Source: CAZKYP01 sp964556885 (GTDB lineage Bacteria; Planctomycetota; Phycisphaerae; Sedimentisphaerales; Anaerobacaceae). From it: DNA of 5,420 bases. The DNA lies in assembly GCA_964556885.1 (NCBI GenBank), contig CAZKYP010000223.1, forward strand, positions 1 through 5,420, read 5' to 3'. The translations under genes were made by a program, and so were the position numbers. The notes below the pieces were generated by a model that made no database searches, was not told where the DNA came from, and saw nothing but the letters and a program-made list of their open reading frames with translations. This document shows, in pieces, positions 5,316 through 5,420 of this stretch. Every line of letters begins with the position of its first letter. Within the stretch, counting starts at the first letter, position 1.

Positions 5316-5420
5316 TACAATAAAGCAAGTCGCTTATATTTTTCTACATGTAGCGGGTAAACTTATATCCCATTTTTAAATTAAGTTACCCACCTCGAAA
5401 TAGGCTTACAACAGGGCCTG
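5316..5420. repeat. Upstream region of rpmH with an imperfect inverted repeat
   Basis: No gene is visible in this end stretch. It contains an inverted repeat: GGGTAAACTTA (5355-5365) against TAAGTTACCC (5382-5391), complementary except for one bulged A, with a 16-base AT-rich spacer. It lies 40-76 bases upstream of the rpmH -35 box. It could be an operator, the 3' end signal of the gene beyond the window edge, or chance. I found no good DnaA box here, although rpmH often lies near the origin in bacteria. Confidence 0.35.

Noticed and set aside
5340..5420. Replication origin near rpmH
   Set aside because: The closest DnaA-like site, TTACCCACC near 5387, has two mismatches and no cluster of boxes accompanies it.
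1..5420. tRNA genes, CRISPR array, insertion sequence, defence island or other new system
   Set aside because: I found no cloverleaf, no regularly spaced repeats, no transposase motifs or terminal repeats, and no cluster of unknown genes beyond those described.

Overview
This window looks like a piece of a planctomycete chromosome, probably from the Phycisphaerae/Sedimentisphaerales side. The clues are a divergent L34 N-terminus, a lipoprotein related to the flagellar P-ring protein FlgI but carrying HEAT repeats, moderate GC with AT-rich gaps, and small loosely packed genes. The assignment is inference; there is no rRNA or other decisive marker. Every confident gene lies on the minus strand, so the window reads right to left.

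In transcription order: (1) a sigma70-type promoter (5287-5315) drives rpmH (5099-5239), ribosomal protein L34, whose short frame is easy to miss. (2) The usual next gene, rnpA, is not recognisable. Instead there is a 140-base gap and a small possible exported protein of unknown function (4593-4958). (3) After a 229-base gap, overlapped by a start-less open frame on the plus strand (4466-4639), comes a 158-residue TPR-like protein (3887-4363). (4) An AT-rich 251-base spacer with short dyads and a candidate promoter precedes yjbQ (3216-3635). Forty-six bases further on is a flavodoxin-fold NAD(P)H/FMN oxidoreductase with an iron-sulfur-flavoprotein-like cysteine cluster (2429-3169); the two are probably co-transcribed. 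(5) A candidate promoter precedes a large FlgI-like lipoprotein (731-2341). (6) The first 207 codons of smc, the chromosome condensation ATPase, run off the left edge (1-621).

The genes do not form one pathway: translation (L34), chromosome organisation (SMC), redox (flavoprotein), a YjbQ protein and envelope proteins stand side by side. I see no mobile element, CRISPR array, tRNA or defence system. The most notable item is the FlgI-like protein. HEAT-like helical repeats appear to be inserted inside the FlgI fold, since FlgI-like segments lie on both sides of them; the protein carries a lipobox; and no other flagellar gene is present. Most real starts are internal to the longest open frames, and I chose them by ribosome binding sites and family alignment.
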